Shown: positions 28,560-39,356 of the stretch, piece after piece
Layout: each line of letters opens with the position of its first letter
Position numbering within the stretch: the first letter of the stretch is position 1
NCBI GenBank assembly: GCA_034336665.1
Contig: JAPFBE010000002.1
Span: forward strand, 17,524,906 to 17,588,905
Reading direction: 5' to 3'
Length of the DNA: 64,000 nt
Source of the DNA: Luscinia megarhynchos
Taxonomy: Eukaryota > Chordata > Aves > Passeriformes > Turdidae
Made by a program: the position numbers and the translations under genes
Notes under the pieces: generated by a model
Database searches by the model: none
Told to the model about the DNA's origin: nothing
Seen by the model: the letters and a program-made list of their open reading frames with translations, nothing else

Positions 28560-29480
28560 CACCCGGAAATACTGTATAATGCATATGTATAATGATTGAA
28601 GAAGTGACTAAGCCCCTGTGGTCCATATTTAAGGAGATATGGCAGTATGATGATGTTGCCACTTACTGGAAAAGGGGGAATATAACTTCCTTTTTCAGAA
28701 ATGGGGGGGCTGGAAATGGAAGACCAGGGGATGTACAGGCCAGTCAGTCTCACCTCTGTGACTAAGATCATGGAGCAGATCCTCTTGGAAACCATGACAA
28801 GCCATGTGGAAAATAAGGAGGGGATTCGTGACAGCCAACATGGATTCAATACAGGCAAACCATGCCTGGCAAATCTGGTGGCCTTCTGTAATGGGGTTAC
28901 AGTGGTGGTGAATGAGGGAAAAGACACATGCCTGGGTTTGTGCAAAGCATTTGATGTTGTTCCACACTAGGCCATCATCTCTAAAATAGAGAGAGATTGA
29001 TTTGATGGCTGGACTGCTTAATGGATAAGGAACTGGAGGGATGGTTGCACTCAAACAGTTGCAATAAATGGCTCAACATCCAAGTGGAGACCAGTGATGA
29101 GGGGTGTTCCTCAAGGGTCACTGTTGAGGCTGCCACTGTTTAACATTTTCGTCTGTGACACAGACAGTGGGATTGAACATACCCTGATTAAGTTGCCAGA
29201 AAGCAAATCATAACCTGGGCTACAGGTTTTAGACATGGCTTTAAACTGAACAAGGATAGGTTTACATCAGATATTAGGAAGAAATTCTTTAGTATGATTA
29301 TGATGAGGCACTGGAACGCATTGCCCAGAGAAGTTGTGGATGCCCTCATCCCTGGAAGCATTCAAGGCCAAACTGGAGGGGCTTTCAGCAACCTGGTCAA
29401 GTGGAAGGGTGTCCCTGATATGGCAGGGTGATTGGAAGCAGATGATCTTTAAGGTCTCTTCCAACCCAAGCCATTCTGTG
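28560..29480 (+). mobile_element. CR1 LINE, decayed reverse transcriptase plus 3' UTR, internally deleted
   Basis: Conceptual translation across 28600-29200 shows the order of CR1 reverse-transcriptase motifs: a KPLxxIF stretch, [39 protein letters not shown] and CKAFDVVPH, then a degraded GVPQGS-like segment near 29100-29120. The frame is broken by a stop just after the VVPH motif and by further shifts, so no protein can be made. At about 29190-29230 the sequence jumps from the IEHTL segment straight into CR1 3' UTR sequence (GGAAGAAATTCTTT, CCCTGGAAGCATTCAAGG, then the terminal CTTCCAACCC block near 29458-29467). The FADD-containing part and the rest of the ORF are therefore missing. The left boundary is approximate. 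CR1 is the main avian LINE and moves by target-primed reverse transcription; this copy is dead. Confidence 0.9.
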
Positions 29481-29489
29481 GCAACTTCA

Positions 29490-32400
29490 CTTAGGAGTTT
29501 CATGACCTTTACAGTACTGCTCATTGCTAGATTCATCCAGACTGAAAATCCATTAAAGCTCCCTTAATGAACATTACAGTGGCCAAAAGCTTAAATGAAT
29601 TTAAAGCAATAGACAAAGTGTAGGAGGAAATGTCTACTAGAGGCCATTAAACAATCTACACACAGCTTCCACAAAAGTTGCTAGCACAAGCCAGGGGCCT
29701 ATGCTAAGAGAGGGACTATCCTCAGCTCCCTAGACCCCACCACAGACTAAACAGACCTTTGATCTGATCTAATATTTGTTCTTAGGTTACTTCTCACTCT
29801 CAGATATCCCTCTAACTTATCAAAACACACATCTCATATCTCCAGGACATATAAACAGCTTCATCCTTACTCAGCAAACCTTCCAAATCTTACATTTCAA
29901 GAAAAAACATCCATCACACTTTCACTTCTCAGAAGCAGGTCCTGAACTCAGGCATTGCAGAGCCACAACATACTCTATTATTTACAGTCTAGAAGGCCCT
30001 AAATTATTTGAAAAAATAATGCAATAGGACAGTGAGAAATTTTTTTATAGAAAACGTTCTATCTATCAACCTGCCTCACTAGTACTTATTCTGCCACTGT
30101 CCCCAGTGTAACACAAGACCTGCAGGCACAAGTGAGACCACTTTTACTCCCATGCTCTGGAGTGTCATCAGTGTAATGCTGTCACTTCCAAGTCATAAGC
30201 CCGTTCACAACTGTGTATGAGTAAAAAGAAGTTATTCCAAAGAAGGCTGCTTGTGACCTAAATTGACCAGTTAAAGTTACTTTAAGCACCTCCAATCACA
30301 AGATACAAAACTATTTGAATGCCTCCTGTCTTAAGCACAATTTTTCTGGTATCAACCAGTTATGACTGCAAAATTCCCTACATTGTTATTCCAAATAAGT
30401 TGTAGAATATACATCTGGACATTCACTCTCTCTGAGCAAATTACTTACTGTTTGCATTTCTAAGTACTAGCATTTATATGCACCAGTGACGAGACAGAAA
30501 TAATGAAGTTGTATCTAGACTGTTATCAACACTTGATAGATTATCTGTCTGGCCCTACGTTCCATGTTTTAAATGCAATTTAAAAATTTAAAAATCAGTA
30601 TTACAGTACTTTGTAATGTCAGAAGGCAGAACCTTAATTTAACTTTATAATTCTAGACACAATAGCTTTCCCTTGAATATGAAGTGATGTATCACACATT
30701 TCAAACTCTGTATTCTATAATCATAGAGCTTTTTGTTACTGTTAAAGCTGCAATTTAGGTTCCAAGGCAGTAAAATGCAGTAGTACAAGGAACACATTAG
30801 AAATCGTTTTTAAAATTAGGCTAAGAAAAATCATTGCAGCTGGAATTTAAGTAGAGAAAATTATAGGAAAGTATTCAGAAAACATTTATTACAGAAGCCT
30901 AAACAGCATACATATTTTAATAACATATATATTAACACATATGGATTTTTAATTGCATGGAGATAGTGATACTCAATTAGCCATCCTCAGTTAAATGGGC
31001 ACTCCTTTCTACTTTTAAAAATATTCCTAGCAAAATGCCCATAGTGTCTTTCCTCTACATGCGTCATATTTATTTTGTTTGCATTCTATTGCATCTCAGA
31101 ATAACAGCAATCAAAACCCTGTGCAAAGCTGGCAGAAAAAATTTACTGTATTAAACTATCAGAAAAATCATTATATCTGCCAGCAGGAGAAAAGAACTAT
31201 TGTTTTCCCCCTTTTCCCCATGCCACAGAGGCAAACAGCTGCTCTTTTTTATGTCAGTCAAGCTTCTAGCTTTACCTAACTCCCACTAACTCAGCAAATG
31301 ACCAGTTACAACAGTAAAAATAGATTTTTAGCTAACCAAAATGCTTACTCTTGCGTAATACTTAATTGTCTCAAATGTAAACCCTAAAACAAAATTTACT
31401 GAAAAAATGGTCACTTTGCATGTAATTCCCCACCAGCTTTTTTATAAAAATGATAAACCAGCAAATGACATTAGCTTTAGCCGTACCAAGACTCACAAAA
31501 TCCATCCTCATTGGCCCTGATTTAGTCAATATAGAAGATTCTAAAAATATTTATCCAAATAACACACATCTCTGAGAGGTGGATTCAAGCATTTGAAAGT
31601 GGTATTAATTTGCCTTTCATGCTGAAATATAGCAAACCACTCTCATTGTTCTGCTTCATTAGCTTCATTTTATTTATAACCCTGGTGAAAATGTTCATGG
31701 ATACTTGTGTCACTCATGGGGATGTTTCATGGGGAAACATACCCATATTGGGTAATTTTGCCACACAGAGGAAATATTTTTTACTCCTTTAAATTCTTAA
31801 TAGCAACACACATTATGCCACTAAAGTATTACTGTCCAAAGCCCATTGACAAAATGCAAGATGTGCAGCTATTATAAACATCCCATATTTGTGTTCCTTT
31901 TACAAATAAGAAGTGCCCAACACCTTTGTTCTGATTAATTCCCAGCCTGGTGTATGGGAAGTGGGTACAGGGATACCATTTCACTGCAGAAAAAATTAGA
32001 ACTGCTGGTATTGAACAGGAGTGAAAACAATCTAGGCTAGACAACAAAGGCAACAAAGCCTGTTATGGAACTGGCATTTCTAAATTAGACAGTAGTGAAC
32101 AAAAGCTCTTGTTAATAAAACTACAGCCAACAGCAATACTGAGTACCTTCCAGAAGAAAAAGAATTGGGATCAAGTTTGTGCACAGATTAAGCTTTCCTA
32201 TTGGTACCTTGAGTAGGTCAAGAAGGAGAAGTACAGATGGGGAGTGTGAGAACTTTGAGATCTTTAATACTTCCACTGCCTCTGCTTGTGATGTACAACA
32301 TCTATTTCCTGGATAAACAGAGAAGTTAGGTCCCCAGAGCCTGAATCCAGTACCTTTCATAAGCCCTAACTTCATTTTTACAAACTATAAAAGAAAATGT

Positions 32401-32880
32401 AATTTGCTTTCCAGCTTTACCAGTAATCCATACGTGTTCATATTGCAGACTGCAAAAGCATCTGTGAGATCAATAATAAACATTCTACTCGTCGTTTACT
32501 CTTCTGCTTTATTTAAGGAGAACATTCTCCAGCATGCATGCCACTATCCAGTTGGAATGATGGAATATGGATAATAGAAATAGAAAAACACATTGCAAAC
32601 AGCAAAATATATGCTCTTTAACAACAGGCAAGAGACCTCCCAAAATCAAACAGCCTAATTTCTGCATTTCTGAATGTTAACACCACAATAGGATATCAAC
32701 AAGCCTCAGATATTAGGGAATATCAGGTCACATCTGCCAGTGTGTTTTCTCCTCTTCCTCATCAATAGCCTCACATACTCAGGTTCCTTTCCACCCAGTT
32801 ATAGGTTAATTATACATTCTAATTTAGTGGTACAGTTGGATTTTTCCTGCTATCTGCCTGCTTCCACTGAGTCAGTAAGG
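29490..32880. other. AT-rich intergenic sequence, no gene seen
   Basis: No gene, RNA or repeat family was recognised between the two CR1 fragments. All frames are below about 90 codons and unsupported. Confidence 0.6.
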
Positions 32881-32883
32881 CAC

Positions 32884-33146
32884 ACTCAGAGAAGCACAGA
32901 ACAGGTAAGGATAGAAGGGACCACTGGAGGTCATCTAGTCAAATCACTCTATTCAAGCAGAGTCCCCTCGAGCACAGTACTCAGGATTGTGTCTAGATGA
33001 CTTTTGAATATCTCCAGTGAAGGAGAATCCTGAATATCTCAAGTCAGGGAGAATCCACAGCCTCTTTGGGCAATCTGTTCCAGTGCTCAGCCATGCACAC
33101 AGAACAAAGAACTTCTTCCTCATATTCAGGTGGAACTTCCTGTGTA
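32884..33146 (-). mobile_element. CR1 LINE 3' UTR fragment, antisense
   Basis: Read on the minus strand this is CR1 3' UTR. On the plus strand the landmarks appear in reverse-complement order: AGAAGGGACC, then GGTCATCTAGTC, then TTTTGAATATCTCCAG, then GGGCAATCTGTTCCAGTGCT, then TTCAGGTGGAACTTCC. It is diverged and 5' truncated. It carries a 26-bp tandem duplication (33005-33030 and 33031-33056, three mismatches by eye) that I do not remember from the CR1 consensus. Confidence 0.9.
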
Positions 33147-33149
33147 ATC

Positions 33150-34185
33150 ACTCCACTTACATCTGCAACAGTAAAATTTATTACAGCTGACTGATCTAAA
33201 TAATTTAATTACAGGAAACTTGAAAATGCCAGCTGATCATATGCATACTTGAATATATTTACTTGAGTTACTGGGGCAGTTACTTCTGTCATTGATATAG
33301 TGAAAAGCACCATCCATATTGCTGCAAAAAAACCCACAATTGTTTGCTAAATGTGAAATCCCTCAATCAGGTAAAGGAAACTCGAACCAAGAAGCACTGA
33401 AACCTCCCAGGCTGGCTGCAAGGATTTTTCTCAATAATCATTAATCCCATATTTCAGAAATAGCTGGCTTCTGAAAGGTTTCAGGGGGTTCAAATTTTTA
33501 TTTATTTGTTTTTGTGTAACCATGTAGTGTACATTTTCTCATTGTTGTTTGTCACTTAATAGATAACATAAAAAATATGATGTTAATTGTTGGAGCACTT
33601 GTTGCTACTATCTATAATACACGCTGATTTACTACACTAACATTGGATAAGGTAAAAACTTTTAAAACACTGTAAACATAAAAGCTTGAATTTCCTAAAT
33701 ATATATCTATTGTCTTGCAGTGTTTAGGCATGTTAAATACCTCTGCACATAATTACAGAAAACACAGCACTGCCATTTTATAGACTGATATGAATAATAA
33801 CTGGATTTTATGTATTTTCAAGCTACATCTAATCTGCACATTTTGCCCAAAATGCCTTTAGCTACCTTTCTCCTAAATTCTTTACCTGATTCCTTTGGCC
33901 ATTATGCTCTATGAATTCTGCTGTTATTGCTCTCATTTACCTTTTCACTTGTCATTATTAAATACTTTTATTATTTCCTTCCTGCAGCCTCACGTGGAAT
34001 GATCAGAATACCTCTCTCCAAATGCATTTTTGTCTTTTTTCTTCCTTTTTTTTAAATGAAAGCCGCAGCTTTGGGTGGGTGATTCATCGTTAACATCAGA
34101 ACAGCAGAACACCAACCTAGGAAAAAAATTTCTTCAGGACTCCAAAGAATCTTAATGTCACCGTGGTATGAAATACGACCGCCTG
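33150..34185. other. Intergenic sequence upstream of the promoter domain
   Basis: AT-rich and without a recognisable gene or repeat. It ends abruptly at the GC-rich domain that begins near 34190. Confidence 0.6.
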
Positions 34186-34189
34186 CTCC

Positions 34190-34497
34190 GGGAGGCTTTT
34201 CCGGAGCATTAAGGCAGCCCCAGTGGCTGCGGACCTGCAGCAGCGCCTGAGCGCAGCACACCTGGGAGGCGAGGTGACACCCCCACACGTGTCCCTGTCA
34301 CTCCTCCTGGCAGCCGCAGGGAGCCCAAGCTCCCCCTCCGCCCTTCCCGGTGCTCCGGCCACCCTGGGCTCCTTCCCCCGCCGCGGCTGCTCTCCGGCGG
34401 GGCAGGCACAGCGATCGTGGCGCTGCCAGCGGGAGCGGCCGCAGCCCGGGGCGCTGCGGGCGGATGGAGGGACTGACCCGCTCTGCTGGGCCCGCAT
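34190..34497. promoter_or_regulatory. Upstream half of the SLC35B3 CpG-rich domain
   Basis: GC-rich sequence with many CpGs, separated from the main promoter island (from about 34985) by a CR1 insertion. Long frames on both strands here are products of GC-rich composition. It may be the original upstream shore of the SLC35B3 island, or a promoter for an antisense non-coding transcript. No TATA element or recognisable exon was found. Confidence 0.55.
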
Positions 34498-34948
34498 CTG
34501 GAGTGGGTGTCCAGTTACGGGCTGCTCGTACGAGAGAGACAGGAGCTCCTGGAATCAGTGGAGGGATGCAAAGATAATTTTGGGAGGAGAGACTGAGGGA
34601 GCTGGGGTGTTTAGTCTGGAGGAGACTGAGGGGTGATCTCATCAGTACGTGTAATTATCTCAAAGGCAGGTGCCAAGAGGATGGTGCCCGACTCTTTTCA
34701 GTGGTGCACGGAGAGGAGCAATGGCCATAAACTGAAACACAAGAAGTTCCACCTCAACATGAGGAAGAAATTCTTTACACTGAGGGCGGCAGAGTGCTGT
34801 AACACGCTGTCCAGGGAGGGCATGGAGTCTCCCTCTCTGGAGAGCAGAAGCCCACCTGGACTTGTTCACCTGCTCTAGGTCACCCTGCCTTGTCAAGACT
34901 GGATCTCCAGAGGTCCCTCCCAACCCTAACGATCCTGTGATTCTGTGA
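34498..34948 (+). mobile_element. CR1 LINE 3' end inserted in the CpG island
   Basis: A 5'-truncated CR1 3' end about 450 bp long. Landmarks in order are the GTCCAGTTACGGGCTGCTC start, GAGAGACAGGAGCTCCTGGA, ACTCTTTTCAGTGGTGC, AACTGAAACACAAGAAGTTCC, CTCAACATGAGGAAGAAATT, CCAGAGGTCCCTCCCAACCC and the terminal repeated CTGTGATTCTGTGA octamer tail (34935-34948). It lies between two GC-rich blocks, ends roughly 150-350 bp upstream of the likely SLC35B3 start, and has the same orientation as the gene. No clear target-site duplication is visible, as is usual for CR1. Confidence 0.93.
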
Positions 34949-34984
34949 ACTCCCCGGTCTCCCCCAGAGAACGTGGGGAAGCCC

Positions 34985-35620
34985 CTCAGCAGCCGACTCT
35001 AGCATCCAGGATCCCGGAGCGCTGAGCGACTCCCGGCCCCGCCGCGGCCCTCAGGCGCTGCCGGGCCCCGCGGCCCCGCCCACAAGGCGCGGCCCCAGGC
35101 CGGGCAGCGGAACGCCGAGCGAGCGAGCGGCGCTGCGCCGGGGCCGGGCCGATGCGCTCGCTGCTCGCGCCGACCCCTGGCCGCCACTTCCGCCGGCGCG
35201 GGCCCGCGGCAGGCGGCGATCCCGGCGGGCGGGCGGGACGCGCTGGCGGGGGGCGGCCGGCCGGAGCCGCCGTGCCTCTCCTCGCCCGCCGGACAGGTAC
35301 GGGGCGGGGCCGCTCCCCGCTCCTTTCCTCCCTCAGTCCCTCAGGGAGGGGGGCCGGCGGAAGCGTCGCCCGGCATCGGGGGGCCATGGGCGCCACGGTG
35401 AGGGGCGGCGGGGGCGGGATGTGGAGCGGGAGGAGGCTGACACTGAGCGCCGGGAGGGTTTCGGCCGGCCCGGGGAGGCGGTGTCCCGCGGGCAGCAAGG
35501 CATTCCCTTTGCCGGGGGAAGGGCGGGGAATGGCGGCCTGTGGCGAGCTTGTGCCAGCGTGCCCAGGACAGCTGCCAGGCGCTCGGAAGGCACACACCTG
35601 CAGGAAGGAAGCCTCAGGGA
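34985..35620 (+). promoter_or_regulatory. SLC35B3: SLC35B3 CpG-island promoter
   Basis: Dense CpG island immediately upstream of and across the probable first exon. No TATA box is evident. Sp1/KLF-type GC boxes are visible (CCCCGCCC at 35074-35081; GGGGCGGGGC at 35301-35310), and an ETS-type ACTTCCG lies at 35186-35192. This fits a broad TATA-less housekeeping promoter, as expected for a ubiquitously used Golgi transporter. The transcription start cannot be fixed from sequence; about 35100-35290 is likely. The left edge abuts a CR1 insertion. Confidence 0.75.
35150..35397 (+). other. SLC35B3: SLC35B3 exon 1 candidate (two possible donors)
   Basis: Two donor sites in the island could end exon 1: GGACAG/GTACGG (exon end 35296) and GCCACG/GTGAGG (exon end 35397). 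With the first, exon 1 is untranslated and translation starts in exon 2. With the second, the exon holds an ATG at 35386 in good context (G at -3, G at +4) encoding M-G-A-T. It ends in phase 0 and is in frame with the open sequence upstream of the conserved Met of exon 2. The same frame is open back to another, poor-context ATG at 35152. Left boundary unknown. Confidence 0.5.
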
Positions 35621-36652
35621 TCTTGCTGGACCCTCTCCCCTTCCCTCCTTTGCCTCCGGAGCAGGACGCAGGCAGCGTCAACAGAGAATCCGCTCAGGTT
35701 TCCCCAGACGGACTTTGGCGTCCCAGTCACCTGGCGCATCCCTGTTGTGGTGCCAGCTGCTGTGCTGCCGCCCGGCGCTTCTGGCACGGTCTCCGGGGGA
35801 TCATGGCCAAGGCCAACGTGGAGCTTGCCTCGTGTGTCTCAGGCGAGCCGTTTTTCTGAGGCGCTGCTTTCTGCCAAAATTACGGGTTTAACAAATGTTC
35901 TTCGGTGTTAAAACACCTTGGCCAACCAAGGCTTGAGGTTCTTCATGATGTTTTTTCGATGCTTAGTACAAGTCGTTAACTTTTTGGAGGCCAAAGAAAT
36001 GTCGCTTTTCTACTCACTTGTTCATTTGTTTCTCCTTTATGTAATAATGACTATTTTGTGTGCTAGGTTAAAGTACTGATCTGCAAGGGACTTTCTTTTA
36101 AAAGGGGAAGAAACAGGAAGTCTTTGATCTAAAGAATGTGTTGTTTAAACTTTTACACACAGGAGAAAGAAAAGAGGGAAATTGGTGTTTTACACAAATC
36201 AGGACAGCTCTTAACTCTTAATAAAACAGATTTTTGTTATCTCTTTGTTCAAGACATGAATTAATTGCTCGAGGGATTTTGATGGGAGGAGTAGGAATAA
36301 CAGTTTTCGTACTTAGAAATATAGCAGTTGGAGAAGTCACAGTGAATTTCAGAAGAGTTCTGTCACTGTTGCTAACGAAATTACTTGCGGAGACTGTTTC
36401 AAATGCATGCATACATTTACAGTTTCTTCAGCTGTTACAAAATTTTCCTTGCAGGATGTATAGAATAGCAGTTACCATGTATCATAGGTTTATGGATGGT
36501 CATGGTGTGTCTGGAGCAATGAGTGTTTCTTACCACTTTCCTGACAGACTCGGTGATCTGCAAAATATTAGGTGGAAAGACTGTAAAATCTGATGGTGTT
36601 CCTGAGGAAATATTTTTAATAGGAATAGTTGGAAATCGAAGATTATGTTAAT

Positions 36653-37115
36653 TGTGTGGTTTAATGCCGGTAGGCAGCTCAGCACTACACAGTCACTTGC
36701 TCATTTTCCTCACTACACCCAGAGGGATGGGGTGAGAGGAAAGGAAGAGTAAAAAAAAGAAAAAAAATATTGATTGAGATGAATATTTTTTAAGAAGTGG
36801 AGAAAAATGTGAAAAAAGAGAAGCAAACCAAAAGAGGTGATGTAAAGATGATCACTCCTCCCACAGGTAGAGATCAGTGTCCAGCCAGTTCCTGAGCAAA
36901 AGCTATCTGACCTCCCTGAACGCCCTCCTCTCACTTTTTGTTGCTGTCCATTACACTTTATGGAATATCTCTGCTTAGTTCAGGTTGTCTGCCTGGTTGT
37001 GCCCCTCCCAGGCTGCTGCTCATACCCCAGGCTGTTCACTGCAAGTGGCAGAGAGAGAAGGAGAAAAGTCCTTGGAGCTGTGCAAGCTCTCTCAACAGTC
37101 ACTAAAACTCTTAAG
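36653..37115 (-). mobile_element. Endogenous retrovirus solo LTR, antisense, old
   Basis: The plus strand reads as the reverse complement of a common avian LTR. Beginning at TGTGTGGTTTAATGCC, its landmarks in order are the GCAGCTCAGCACTACACAG block, CAGAGGGATGGGG, a purine-rich AGGAAAGGAAGAGTAAAA region, TTTATGGAATATC, TTGTGCCCCTCCCAGGCTG and finally GAGAAAAGTCCTTGGAGC and CAACAGTCACTAAAAC. No gag, pol or env-like sequence flanks it, so this is a solo LTR or fragment. It is heavily diverged; the right edge is approximate and may reach about 37200. The family name was not determined. Confidence 0.75.
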
Positions 37116-37596
37116 TTTTTGGATTCTTGAGGCACCAATGACAGTGCATGTCCATGTCTTCTTTCTAAGCATGTCATACTCTGTTTCCACTTAGCTGAAA
37201 AGTGAGACTCAGGTTGCATCTGCAGCACTGAGAAGCTGTGGCACTAACAAATCCTGGGTGCCTATCAAGGGGAAGTGTTCACTGGACAGAAAAGGTCTGA
37301 GCAGGCATCAACAAAAATCCGAGTTCAGATGAGATGCCAGCAATGGATACGTTCTGAACTACACTGATTTTCCTTCATGGGGATTTGATCTTTGGGCTTA
37401 AACTTGGAAGTCCTGACTTTGCATGCAATTCTTTTGGGGAGAGTATTAATTTGTGTGCTGGATCAGGTAGGATCACCAAGCATCTTCTGCAGGCAGCTCT
37501 GGGGTGGGATGCTATAAACATGGGATTAAAAAGGACTGCTCTTTATCATACTCAATCTCAACAGCTGTACACAATAGCTTTTATAAACTTCATCTC

Positions 37597-37614
37597 AAAA
37601 AAAAAAAAAAAAAA
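37597..37614. repeat. A18 homopolymer
   Basis: Eighteen A residues followed by CC and a further A8. This is retroposon-tail-like, but no source gene or SINE is recognisable in the preceding 200 bases. Confidence 0.85.
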
Positions 37615-39356
37615 CCAAAAAAAACCAGTTCAGTTGTTCCTTCTTTCATCTGTTCTAGAATACAGATAGTCTAGAGACGGAAAGGGTAAATATGTTCATG
37701 ATCACTTCATACTCACTTGCTCTCATTCTTCTGTCCTTAAAACTATTTTTTCCTTAGTGGTACTCCATACTTGTATTGAAATCAGGTCTGTTTTCTTTTC
37801 ATTGGGGTTTTGTTAGGCTAGACAAGTTGTGCTTTCATCTTATTTCAGTTCCTAAGATTGTCAACCTGTTCCTCCATCTCGATAACCCTTGTTTGCCACT
37901 TTTCTTTCAGTCTTTCTCTGAGGGTGATCAGAACTCTATTATATTGTATGGGAAGGCTCACTCATGCCTCATTGTCTGACATTTGTGCTTTTCTGATTTT
38001 ACTAAAAATAGTCTAAAACTTTTTTTTTCTTTTGTTTTTTGGTCACTTCTTGTTGGGATTAGCTAAAAATCCGCGGGGGTAAACTTTCTACCTCTCACTT
38101 TTGATCTTCAGCTGAAGAGCTATGAATTTAAGCACAAATAATTATTATGGTCCCTAAATTTCTGTTATACTCCTCAAGATGTTCTTTCAGATCTCTAGTG
38201 GGAGTCTTGTTCCAACCTGATAGTAGATTGTATGAAAAAAGGAAACATTGCAAGCTTAATACTTCATTTTTCAGCTAACCTTCAAATTTCTAGTATTCTA
38301 TAATATATTTGTCAGTGTTCTTGCAGATTACATTTATTGCACGATCTAGTGTTAATGTACTAGGACATTTAAAAACTATTTTTTTATAAATGTGTAATGA
38401 GGAGAATTACTCTTCAGCTGGGAAAAACAAATCCCTGAACAGTTGGGACAAACACAGTTTAGTTACTGACTGCTCACTGAAATTGATGCTGACCTACACT
38501 TAAATATCTTGGGACAATTGGCTTACCAGTATGTTTTATCTTTAAAAAAAACTCATCAAATATCATACTTACTGTCTGCTGTGCTGGAGGACAGAATTAC
38601 TTGCATCTCAGTCTACTAAGCTGATACATTCCTTCTCTAGGCTTCAGTCATCCTGTTTTGTTTTCTGTTACATGTGGAAATAGCTGCATGCGATAAATAT
38701 TAAAAGGATTGCTGTATCATAGACCTCATCAGATAAAGAATCTGATTTTTAAGACTGGCATCTCAACAATTGCTTGTTTCAATCTCCATGTTCTTTTCTG
38801 AAAAACTGTGCAAGAAATAGTGAATAAATGTGAGGATGAGGGCATAACTTCTTCCACTTCCATGCTTGCAACTGGTCATAGGCTCAAATCTGTGGTTTTT
38901 AGTAAGGCTTCCCATGTTGTGGACTAGTCTGGTGTGTTTTGCTCAGAAGATGAAGGAAAGTAGGCAGAACCACTGTGCTTCAATATCAGTTCTTTCTCTG
39001 TGAGTTGGTCATGGAGATCACTTCTCTCCCAAGCAGTCAGTTCTCCTGTGAGCACAGTAGGAGCAGTTAGAGCTGTTGAGAAACTCCAACTGGTTTTCTG
39101 TTGCTGATGTTTTGGGGTTGATTGGTTAGTTTGCTTGCTATGTCAAGTGTAGGAATTAAGCAAAACGGCTTTCATAAAGTGTTGATGGTCTCTGGTGTTA
39201 ACTTTGGACATCAGAAAAATAAGTAAAATTTGTGAATAAAAACAATTCAGCATAACTCCGAAACTTTTATATTTTCCCTATAAATGTCACATCCATTTAC
39301 TGTTGTTATTGGAAGGCTGTATGTTATGTCCCATCTGACTTCAGTATTTCTTTCAG

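Larger units (their letters stand above)
35398..39356 (+). other. SLC35B3: SLC35B3 intron 1
   Basis: About 4 kb from either exon 1 donor to exon 2. The 5' part (to about 35.6 kb) is still CpG island. It contains an antisense solo LTR at 36653-37115 and an A18 run at 37597-37614. No coding exon with conserved residues was found in it, so an extra N-terminal exon here would have to be very short or poorly conserved. Confidence 0.75.

Noticed and set aside
28701..28970. 89-codon frame with reverse-transcriptase residues as a possible host gene
   Set aside because: It is the decayed RT domain of a 5'-truncated CR1 with stops and shifts; non-functional.
34117..34642. Several overlapping frames on both strands at the left GC-rich block
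   Set aside because: They are products of GC-rich composition, and some run into the CR1 insertion.
34986..35681. 231-codon minus-strand open frame opposite the SLC35B3 promoter
   Set aside because: Low-complexity Ala/Arg/Pro/Gly composition from CpG-rich DNA, no domain and no splice context.
35152..35859. 235-codon plus-strand open frame over the CpG island
   Set aside because: Long frames are expected by chance in stop-poor GC-rich DNA, and the frame runs across both plausible exon 1 donors. Only the short part ending at the MGAT donor could be coding, as SLC35B3 exon 1.
37380..37620. Possible processed pseudogene ending in the A18 run
   Set aside because: The sequence before the A-run shows no recognisable gene and no clear target-site duplication.
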